Source: Nitrospirae bacterium RIFCSPLOW2_12_42_9 (lineage in GTDB: Bacteria; Nitrospirota; 9FT-COMBO-42-15; HDB-SIOI813). From it: a DNA stretch of 12,568 nt. How positions within the stretch are numbered: position 1 is the stretch's first letter; every line of letters starts with the position of its first letter. The stretch lies in NCBI GenBank assembly GCA_001805205.1, contig MHER01000128.1:1705-14272 (forward strand), read 5' to 3'. Below are positions 7,385 to 12,568 of the stretch, piece after piece. Under the pieces are notes generated by a model. It saw nothing but the letters and a program-made list of their open reading frames with translations, ran no database searches and was not told the DNA's origin. The translations under genes were made by a program, and so were the position numbers.

Positions 7385-8509
7385 ATGAAGAATATATATT
7401 TTTTACTTGTCACAATTTTAATTGCAGCAGGCTGTATGACCTCTTATACGAGGCGGCCTTATGCAGATAATCTAAGCAATCTTGCTTATATCAGTGAACC
7501 TTCTGCTATATACAACAACTATAGTGCAATAGACCGGGAGGCCCTGCGTAAGGCCATAAAAAATAATCTTGAATATCTTGAGAGTATAGATAATGACACG
7601 GAGTTTAATTATGGCGGAAGGATGGTACGGGCAGGAGATGTTGCGAGGACGCAACGGACATTCCTCCAGGTTATTGATCATACAGTCTCAGAGGAGATGC
7701 TTGGTATTATTATGGAATATATGTTCGAGTGGTATCAGGCGCCTGGTACTGATGGGAGAGGCAAGGTAGTGTTTACCGGTTATTATGTACCGGAGATTGA
7801 GGGGAGCCTGTCTCCATCAGAAAAGTATCGTTACCCGCTATACAGACCTCCAAAGGATCTAAAGAAAGATTCTCCCTACTATACACGCGGTCAAATTGAC
7901 GGACTCAATGTCCTGGAAGGGAAGGGGTTTGAAATAGCATGGCTTGCTGACCCGGTGGAGGCGTACTTTTTGCATATACAGGGTTCAGGTACCATTAAAC
8001 TGCCTGATGGTTCTATGATAGGTGTTCACTATTCAGGTAATAATGGCCAGCCCTATATCAGTGTAGGTAAGTTCATGATGGACAAAGACCTTATCAGACC
8101 AAAAGATGGAAATGTTGAGGGCATCAAGCAATATCTCAGGAACAATCCTGATAAACTTGATGACATTCTGTATCAGAACCCCCGCTATATATTTTTTAAA
8201 TTGACCAATTCGCCTGCAAAAGGGAGCCTGCAGGTCCCTCTGACACCGGGACACTCAATAGCTACTGACCCGTCTCTCTTTCCAAGGGGAGGACTATCTT
8301 TTATAAAGACAACCTCACCGGTTGTTGGTTCATCCGGCAAAATCGATGATTGGATGGATATCCAGCGGTTTGTTGTAAATCAGGACGAGGGTGCAGCAAT
8401 AAAAGGCGCAGGAAGGGTTGACCTCTTCTGGGGCGAAGGCCCCGATGCAGGGAAAGGAGCAGGATTCATGAAAGAAGAAGGAGAGCTTTTTTTCCTGCTT
8501 CAGAAATAA
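7385..8509 (+). CDS. mltA: Membrane-bound lytic murein transglycosylase A (lipoprotein)
   Basis: A 374-residue peptidoglycan lytic transglycosylase that cleaves the MurNAc-GlcNAc bond with 1,6-anhydro product formation. The N-terminus is a lipoprotein signal: MKN, a hydrophobic core, then IAAGC with Cys17 as the lipidation site, placing the enzyme on a membrane facing the periplasm. The lipobox has Ala rather than Leu at -3. The MltA domain includes GYYVPEIEGS and YRYPLYRPP (about 138-160) and YFLHIQGSGTIKLPDGS (about 196-212). The C-terminal 3D domain has NQDEGAAIKGAGRVDLFWGEG (332-352), with conserved Asp334 and Asp346 expected in the active site as in E. coli MltA, then AGKGAGF. The length matches the family. 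The ATG at 7385 directly precedes the signal sequence. Confidence 0.92.
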   Translation: MKNIYFLLVTILIAAGCMTSYTRRPYADNLSNLAYISEPSAIYNNYSAIDREALRKAIKNNLEYLESIDNDTEFNYGGRMVRAGDVARTQRTFLQVIDHTVSEEMLGIIMEYMFEWYQAPGTDGRGKVVFTGYYVPEIEGSLSPSEKYRYPLYRPPKDLKKDSPYYTRGQIDGLNVLEGKGFEIAWLADPVEAYFLHIQGSGTIKLPDGSMIGVHYSGNNGQPYISVGKFMMDKDLIRPKDGNVEGIKQYLRNNPDKLDDILYQNPRYIFFKLTNSPAKGSLQVPLTPGHSIATDPSLFPRGGLSFIKTTSPVVGSSGKIDDWMDIQRFVVNQDEGAAIKGAGRVDLFWGEGPDAGKGAGFMKEEGELFFLLQK

Positions 8510-8518
8510 CTTCGGGAT

Positions 8519-8532
8519 GGGGTCAGGTCTTG
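8519..8532 (+). repeat. Possible dispersed repeat fragment (GGGGTCAGGTCTTG)
   Basis: This 14-bp word lies in the 40-nt gap between the convergent mltA and 119-residue genes. From memory it resembles the GGGGTCAGGTCTTG core seen in many delta-proteobacterial and Nitrospirota genomes next to REP-associated or IS200-like (Y1) transposases. Only one copy is in the window, so assignment as a repeat rests on recall. Confidence 0.35.
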
Positions 8533-8549
8533 TAACATCCATTCACCTA

Positions 8550-8909
8550 TTATTTCATATATTGTATAGTAACTTCATAGACAATATCTGAGGAGTCTCC
8601 GGAGGGATCATTGCCTTCACAATTGAGTGCACCTTTTTCCACTACGCTGCGATTCCTGATCATTGTGGTTATAACCCGCGTCAGATCAAACCCGCCATCA
8701 ACGCATTCTTTGCTTAAGCAATCTATCCTGAAAAAGGCATAACTATTGGGGGAAAAATTAAAGGTTCTGATTATAGGTCTTATTCCTTTTTGATTGTACG
8801 TCATATTGATGACGATTTCAGCAACCCCGGGAAAGCGTTTAACCACAGTACCTGCATCACGCCTCTTCTGAATCCTTTCTAACTTTACATCATTCCTTTT
8901 ATTAATCAT
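8550..8909 (-). CDS. Hypothetical protein, 119 residues
   Basis: I do not recognise this family. The protein is soluble, with no signal peptide or membrane segment. It starts with a basic helix (INKRNDVKLERIQKRRDAG, about 2-20), followed by alternating beta-like segments (GVAEIVINMTYNQ, IIRTFNFSPNSYAFFRIDC) and a CLSKECVDGGFDLTRVI segment with Cys64 and Cys69; Cys97 lies further on, and the end is the beta-like VYEVTIQYM. Codon use resembles neighbouring genes, and the Cys/Gly/Asp pattern looks selected, so it is probably real. GAGAGG at 8913-8918 lies only three nt from the ATG. It follows the csp gene on the same strand, separated by a strong hairpin, and may be expressed by read-through. 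Its role is unknown. Confidence 0.65.
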   Translation of the reverse strand: MINKRNDVKLERIQKRRDAGTVVKRFPGVAEIVINMTYNQKGIRPIIRTFNFSPNSYAFFRIDCLSKECVDGGFDLTRVITTMIRNRSVVEKGALNCEGNDPSGDSSDIVYEVTIQYMK

Positions 8910-8923
8910 TTGCCTCTCAAATG

Positions 8924-8953
8924 AGGAGGCCCGTCCATTAAAGGGGGCCTCCT
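8924..8953 (-). terminator. Hairpin directly after csp (likely terminator)
   Basis: AGGAGGCCC (8924-8932) pairs perfectly with GGGCCTCCT (8945-8953), and the stem extends two more pairs if one G-U is allowed. The hairpin begins about 8 nt past the csp stop codon. On the minus strand the following bases (CATTTGAG) are not a good U-tract; the T-rich side (TTATTTATTT) lies on the plus-strand exit. It may therefore be a weak csp terminator allowing read-through into the 119-residue gene, or may act on plus-strand transcripts. Confidence 0.55.
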
Positions 8954-8960
8954 TATTTAT

Positions 8961-9161
8961 TTAGATTTTGACGATGTTGATCGCCTTGGGACCTTTCGGG
9001 CCCTGTTCAGTTTCAAAGCTGACTGAATCACCCTCAACAAGGGTCTTAAATCCATCGCCCTGAATTGCAGAATAGTGTACGAACAATTCTGTGCCGTCTT
9101 CTGCTGCGATGAAGCCAAATCCTTTGGATTCATTGAACCATTTCACAGTTCCTTGTGCCAT
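8961..9161 (-). CDS. Cold-shock protein (CspA family)
   Basis: A 66-residue single cold-shock domain that binds single-stranded RNA and DNA, acting as an RNA chaperone. It contains the N-terminal [15 protein letters not shown] with the RNP1 motif KGFGFI (13-18), and RNP2 as LFVHYSAI (26-33). The pattern [25 protein letters not shown] completes the OB fold, and the length is normal for the family. The ATG is preceded at 7-nt spacing by AAGGAGGT (9169-9176), an almost ideal Shine-Dalgarno. The mRNA leader of roughly 110 nt holds an intrinsic terminator. Which CspA paralogue this is cannot be told from sequence alone. Confidence 0.96.
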   Translation of the reverse strand: MAQGTVKWFNESKGFGFIAAEDGTELFVHYSAIQGDGFKTLVEGDSVSFETEQGPKGPKAINIVKI

Positions 9162-9208
9162 TTTGTTTACCTCCTTATCTGTAAATTAAAATCTCAGAAG
9201 GCAGCAAT

Positions 9209-9243
9209 AAAAAAAGCCACAAAGCTAAAAGTCTTTGTGGCTT
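9209..9243 (-). terminator. Intrinsic terminator inside the csp 5' leader
   Basis: On the minus strand an 11-bp perfect stem AAGCCACAAAG/CTTTGTGGCTT (9243-9233 and 9224-9214) with an 8-nt loop runs straight into seven Ts (the last two stem bases plus five more). This is the standard rho-independent form and works only in the minus direction. It sits between the csp promoter and its Shine-Dalgarno, so it would stop csp transcription early unless bypassed. No other minus-strand gene lies upstream for it to terminate. Confidence 0.75.
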
Positions 9244-9279
9244 CCTGTTAACGCAAAAACTTCTAAAATCTTGTTTAAA

Positions 9280-9309
9280 ACAATATCATGTTTTCGAACC
9301 TTAAGTCAA
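9280..9309 (-). promoter_or_regulatory. Sigma70-like promoter of csp and its leader RNA
   Basis: On the minus strand TTGACT (9304-9309) is followed after 18 bp by TATTGT (9280-9285); an alternative -10 is GATATT with 16-bp spacing. Initiation near 9273 places the terminator hairpin about 30-60 nt into the transcript and the csp ATG about 110 nt downstream. Confidence 0.5.
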
Positions 9310-9319
9310 GCAAATAAAA

Positions 9320-9348
9320 TTTATGGTTATAAAGAATCAGGTTATAAT
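9320..9348 (+). promoter_or_regulatory. Promoter of the radical SAM-murI-rph-rdgB run
   Basis: A perfect TATAAT lies at 9343-9348. The -35 position at 17-bp spacing holds TTTATG (9320-9325), only three of six consensus bases. Initiation near 9355 gives a leader of about 40 nt. It is back to back with the csp promoter. Confidence 0.4.
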
Positions 9349-9395
9349 GAATCGTGGCTTGCTATTAAGGTTAATACCTGTTAGTGTGTAACTAT

Positions 9396-10703
9396 ATGAA
9401 ATTACTTTTAATCCTCCCAAAAAGCGAACGCGGTTACTGGGGTCAGATCTCCAGGAAGGGGAAGGCAGGATTCATTCGTTTAAACTTACCGACCATTGCA
9501 GCGATTACACCCGGGGAGTGGGATGTAGAGATACTGGATGCAAGGGCCAAACCCGTTGATTACAATGCAAAGGTGGATCTTGTTGGTATAACAGGATTCA
9601 CAGCAGATATGCCGAGTGCCTATGAGATTGCGGATAATTTCAGGGCAAAAGGTGTGAAAGTTATTATGGGAGGTGTACATGTCTCTGCAATGCCGGATGA
9701 AGCCCTTGAACATGCGGATTCTGTTATTATAGGAGAGGCAGAACTGGTCTGGCAAAAGGCACTTGAAGATTTTAAAAAGGGGGTAATGAAAAGAGGATAT
9801 AAGGCTGAGCATTTATGTGAGATGAAAAGCATGGCAATCCCCCGCCGGGACCTTCTTGACAGAAAGATGTTTGTAACAGGTTTTAATTCACTTCAGGCAA
9901 CAAGAGGCTGTCCATTCAACTGCGACTACTGTACGGTAACTTCTTTTTTTGGCCATGAATTCAGGGTAAGGCCTGTTGAAGATGTTATTAAGGAGATTAA
10001 AGGATTTGACAGAAAAGATTTTTTCTTTGTTGATGACAACATAGTTGGCAGGCCGAGATATGCCAAAGAGCTTTTTAAGGAATTGATACCGCTTAAGGTT
10101 ACATGGGGGAGTCAGGCATCCATAACATTGGCGAAAGACCCGGAGCTTCTGAATCTATATGCAAAGAGCGGTGGCAAATATGTATTTATTGGATTTGAGA
10201 GTCTGTCACAGAAAAACCTTGAGAAGATGCATAAGGGCTGGAACTCTGCAAAGGGCTATAAAGAGGCAATAAAAAAGATACATGCTGCAGGTATAAATAT
10301 CCTTGGAAGTTTTGTGTTTGGATTAGATGAAGATGATAAAACGGTTTTTAAAAATACCTTTGACTTTATAATGGAGACAGGTATGGATGCAGCACAGTTT
10401 CATATACTTACTCCGTTTCCTGGCACAGTAACTTACAATGTCCTTGAAAAAGAAGGAAGGATAATCGACAGGGACTGGGCTAAGTATCATACAGGCGAAG
10501 TCGTATTCCAGCCAAAGGGGATGACAACAGATGAACTCCAGAATGGATACTACTGGGTATTCCGGAATACTTACACAATTAAAAATATACTGAAAAGATG
10601 TTTACGAAGTCCAAAGGGGATAACATACAGGATTGGTCTGAACCTGGGATACAGGAAAAAGGCATTAAGGATGCCCTATCTGCACTTGACTTCACAAACC
10701 TAA
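9396..10703 (+). CDS. B12-binding-domain radical SAM enzyme
   Basis: A 435-residue cytoplasmic protein. Residues 1-120 form a Rossmann-like cobalamin-binding-type domain (LLLILPKS; VDLVGITGFTADMPSAYEIA; VIMGGVHVSAMPDEAL; IIGEAE). The classic DxHxxG cobalt-ligand motif is not seen, so true B12 binding is uncertain. The radical SAM core follows, with the cluster motif RGCPFNCDYC (Cys172, Cys176 and Cys179, CX3CX2C), FFFVDDNIVGR and FIGFESLSQKNL. The C-terminal region (HTGEVVFQPKGMTTDELQNG and on) resembles the DUF4070 tail of related proteins. These enzymes typically perform methylations or rearrangements; the substrate here is unknown. I chose the ATG at 9396 over a GTG four codons upstream because the family begins MKLLLI. 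It precedes murI by 22 nt, probably in one operon. Confidence 0.87.
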   Translation: MKLLLILPKSERGYWGQISRKGKAGFIRLNLPTIAAITPGEWDVEILDARAKPVDYNAKVDLVGITGFTADMPSAYEIADNFRAKGVKVIMGGVHVSAMPDEALEHADSVIIGEAELVWQKALEDFKKGVMKRGYKAEHLCEMKSMAIPRRDLLDRKMFVTGFNSLQATRGCPFNCDYCTVTSFFGHEFRVRPVEDVIKEIKGFDRKDFFFVDDNIVGRPRYAKELFKELIPLKVTWGSQASITLAKDPELLNLYAKSGGKYVFIGFESLSQKNLEKMHKGWNSAKGYKEAIKKIHAAGINILGSFVFGLDEDDKTVFKNTFDFIMETGMDAAQFHILTPFPGTVTYNVLEKEGRIIDRDWAKYHTGEVVFQPKGMTTDELQNGYYWVFRNTYTIKNILKRCLRSPKGITYRIGLNLGYRKKALRMPYLHLTSQT

Positions 10704-10725
10704 TTATCATAGCATTATCTTCTCC

Positions 10726-11550
10726 ATGAAAAACGAAAAAAGACCTTTAGGTATTTTTGATTCCGGTATAGGGGGACTTACAGTACTGAAGGAAATTATT
10801 AAGCTTCTTCCTGAAGAGGAAACACTGTATCTTGGCGATACAGCGCGCCTCCCCTATGGGACTAAGTCTGAGGAGACGGTAATTAAATATTCAATAGAGA
10901 ATACCCGCTTCCTTTTGAAATATAATATTAAACTCCTTGTGGTTGCCTGCAATACAGCATCAGCGGTCAGTCTCCCTGTATTAAGAAAAGAGTTCTCCCT
11001 CCCTCTGATAGGAGTTATAGAGGCGGGTGCGAGGGCAGCTACAAAGGCTACGAAGAATGGCAGGATCGGGATAATAGGGACTGAAACTACTATCAGGAGC
11101 AGTGCTTATACAAAGGCGATAAAGTCTGTGAATCCTGATATAACCGTTATTGGTCAGCCATGCCCCTTATTTGTCCCGCTCGTTGAAGAGGGATGGCTTA
11201 ATGATGACATCACTATATCTGTTGCAGGACGTTACCTGACTTCTTTAAGAAACGACAGGATAGACACACTGGTGCTTGGATGCACACATTACCCATTATT
11301 AAAAAGTGCCATTCAGAAGGTAATGGGAGATGGTGTAAGGCTGATAGACTCTGCAGAAGAGACGGCATCAGAAGTGCGGGAATTGCTAACTAATCTCGGT
11401 CTGATTAACTTATCGGGGTCAGAGAGCGATACAAAGACAACACCTGTAAGAAGATATTTTGTAACTGATGTCCCTGTCCGTTTTGAAGAGCAGGGGAGCA
11501 GATTCCTCGGAGAGAAAATATATAAAGTGGATAAGGTGGATCTGGGTTAA
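10726..11550 (+). CDS. murI: Glutamate racemase
   Basis: A 274-residue cytoplasmic enzyme that interconverts L- and D-glutamate without cofactor, supplying D-Glu for peptidoglycan. The start GIFDSGIGGLTVL (9-21) carries the conserved Asp12 and Ser13. The two catalytic cysteines are present in VVACNTAS (Cys75) and LGCTHYPLL (Cys186), with DTARLPYG (38-45) between them. The length is typical. It sits between a radical SAM gene and rph-rdgB on the same strand; a murI-rph-rdgB order is known in several bacterial lineages. The Shine-Dalgarno is weak. Confidence 0.96.
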   Translation: MKNEKRPLGIFDSGIGGLTVLKEIIKLLPEEETLYLGDTARLPYGTKSEETVIKYSIENTRFLLKYNIKLLVVACNTASAVSLPVLRKEFSLPLIGVIEAGARAATKATKNGRIGIIGTETTIRSSAYTKAIKSVNPDITVIGQPCPLFVPLVEEGWLNDDITISVAGRYLTSLRNDRIDTLVLGCTHYPLLKSAIQKVMGDGVRLIDSAEETASEVRELLTNLGLINLSGSESDTKTTPVRRYFVTDVPVRFEEQGSRFLGEKIYKVDKVDLG

Positions 11551-11553
11551 CAG

Positions 11554-11572
11554 GTCAGGCATCTTGCCTGAC
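11554..11572 (+). other. Perfect intercistronic hairpin between murI and rph
   Basis: GTCAGGCA (11554-11561) and TGCCTGAC (11565-11572) form an 8-bp perfect stem with a TCT loop just after the murI stop. It is followed by A-rich sequence and not by a T-tract, so it is not a normal terminator. It may be an mRNA processing or stability element. Confidence 0.6.
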
Positions 11573-11601
11573 AAAGAAAAGTTAAGTTAGGGGTGTTTCA
11601 T

Positions 11602-12327
11602 ATGAAACGTATAAATGGAAGAAAAAATGATGAATTGAGGCAGGTAAAGATACACAGGAATTATATAAAATATGCTGAAGGCTCGGCCCTGATAGAGGTA
11701 GGGGATACGAGGGTTATCTGCACCGCAACTATAGAAGAGAAGGTCCCCCCGCACCTTAAGGACCAGAATAAGGGATGGATTACTGCTGAATATTCAATGC
11801 TCCCCAGATCTGCCCATGCAAGGGTGGTAAGGGAAGCGTCTAAAGGTAAGATAGGTGGACGCACACATGAGATTCAGCGGCTTATAGGCAGGGCATTGCG
11901 GGCTGTAGTGGCACTGGATAAATTAGGGGAGCGGACAGTGTGGATAGACTGTGATGTAATTCAGGCAGATGGCGGGACGCGTACAGCTTCTATTACCGGT
12001 TCATTTGTTGCGCTTGTAGATGCAATGAAATTTGCACATAAAAACAGGCTGATTGAGGAGATCCCATTAAAAGATTATCTTGCTGCTGTGAGTGTCGGGA
12101 TAATAGATGGAGAGCCTGTCCTTGACCTTAATTATTCTGAAGATTCTACTGCAGAGGTTGATATGAATATTGTTATGACAGGAAAGGGGAAGTTTGTTGA
12201 AGTTCAGGGTACTGCCGAGGGATCACCTTTCTCAAAAACACAGATGGAGGGTCTTATTGCTCTTGCCAAACAAGGCATAGAAGAGCTTATTGAAATGCAG
12301 AAGAAACTGGTTGGAGACCTGATCTGA
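11602..12327 (+). CDS. rph: Ribonuclease PH
   Basis: A 241-residue phosphorolytic 3'-5' exoribonuclease that trims tRNA 3' ends. Family motifs include the N-terminal [31 protein letters not shown] (66-83 region), [19 protein letters not shown] (85-103), the phosphate-binding [11 protein letters not shown] (123-133) and [14 protein letters not shown] (176-189), with Asp181 and Asp187 expected to bind metal. The length is normal. I use the ATG at 11602 because AGGGG (11589-11593) lies 8 nt before it and family members begin MR.DGR; the GTG at 11593 would overlap that site. It is followed by rdgB after 5 nt. Confidence 0.95.
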   Translation: MKRINGRKNDELRQVKIHRNYIKYAEGSALIEVGDTRVICTATIEEKVPPHLKDQNKGWITAEYSMLPRSAHARVVREASKGKIGGRTHEIQRLIGRALRAVVALDKLGERTVWIDCDVIQADGGTRTASITGSFVALVDAMKFAHKNRLIEEIPLKDYLAAVSVGIIDGEPVLDLNYSEDSTAEVDMNIVMTGKGKFVEVQGTAEGSPFSKTQMEGLIALAKQGIEELIEMQKKLVGDLI

Positions 12328-12332
12328 CATTA

Positions 12333-12568
12333 ATGTTAAAGCTAATCCTTGCCACAAAGAATCAGGGCAAGATAGAAGAGATGAGGACTATCCTCAAAGA
12401 ATCAGATATCAGGGGTGGTTTGGAGATACATACCCTTTTCTGTTATCCTGATATCCCTGATATAACAGAAGACGGGACTACGTTCGAGGAGAATGCAAAA
12501 AAAAAGGCATTAACGGTCTCAAAATTTACAGGTCTTATTGCTATTGCGGATGATTCAGGCCTTGAGGT
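12333..12568 (+). CDS. rdgB: XTP/dITP diphosphatase (RdgB/HAM1), 5' part only
   Basis: The frame from the ATG at 12333 remains open to the window edge (78 codons). It begins MLKLILATKNQGKIEEM, the substrate-binding SxNxxK-type start of the HAM1/RdgB family with Thr in the first position (ATKNQGK), and includes TFEENAKKKA and ADDSGLEV, both family signatures. The enzyme removes deaminated purine triphosphates (ITP, XTP and dITP). It starts 5 nt after the rph stop, the usual rph-rdgB arrangement. The C-terminal part lies outside the window. Confidence 0.94.
   Translation, partial: MLKLILATKNQGKIEEMRTILKESDIRGGLEIHTLFCYPDIPDITEDGTTFEENAKKKALTVSKFTGLIAIADDSGLE

Noticed and set aside
9384..9395. 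GTG start for the radical SAM gene
   Set aside because: The family begins at the MKLLLI-like strand encoded from the ATG at 9396, and no ribosome binding site favours the GTG.
9486..9812. 108-residue minus-strand frame inside the radical SAM gene
   Set aside because: Its Cys/His-rich, low-complexity composition is typical of an antisense shadow of a conserved gene.
11593..11601. GTG start for rph
   Set aside because: It overlaps the AGGGG ribosome binding site that suits the ATG at 11602, and RNase PH proteins begin at the latter.

Overview
This window holds ordinary chromosomal genes from a Gram-negative bacterium of moderate-to-low GC. Evidence for an outer membrane is a lipoprotein murein transglycosylase (MltA), several secreted proteins with signal peptides, and a C25 peptidase with a CFI-box C-terminal surface-anchoring tail. 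Codon use favours ATA, AGA/AGG and GGG. The CFI-box protein, the small SAP-like four-cysteine protein, the precorrin-2 dehydrogenase and the B12-type radical SAM enzyme together suggest a Nitrospirota or Thermodesulfobacteriota (delta-proteobacterial) lineage, probably anaerobic. That placement is a weak inference, because no taxonomic marker is present.

Layout. Positions 1-331 carry no recognised gene, only a coding-like open frame without a clear start. A large minus-strand secreted C25 (gingipain-type) peptidase follows (332-3028), then tRNA-Cys (3222-3296, minus). A small SAP-like protein and a PQQ-type sugar dehydrogenase form a minus-strand pair (4705 down to 3355). A plus-strand precorrin-2 dehydrogenase (4904-5500) converges on, and overlaps by 9 nt, a minus-strand EamA permease (5492-6352). 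Two plus-strand envelope genes come next: a secreted PAP2 phosphatase (6514-7344) and the MltA lipoprotein (7385-8509). A minus-strand cold-shock gene (8961-9161) precedes a conserved-looking unknown protein (8550-8909). The window closes with a plus-strand run: radical SAM enzyme, murI, rph and the start of an rdgB/HAM1 gene cut by the window edge.

Regulation. Sigma70-like promoters can be read in front of most minus-strand genes: C25 peptidase, tRNA-Cys, SAP pair, EamA and csp. An extended -10 lies in front of the precorrin-2 dehydrogenase and shows that the longest open frame there begins too early. The clearest regulatory feature is a textbook intrinsic terminator inside the csp 5' leader, between its promoter and its Shine-Dalgarno site. 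It suggests transcription attenuation or a short leader RNA.

No CRISPR array, complete mobile element or obvious new multi-gene system was found. The best leads are the csp leader terminator, a 14-bp tandem repeat that duplicates the -35 box of the EamA promoter, the CFI-box protease, the SAP/four-cysteine protein paired with a sugar dehydrogenase, and the unexplained coding-like stretch at the left edge.
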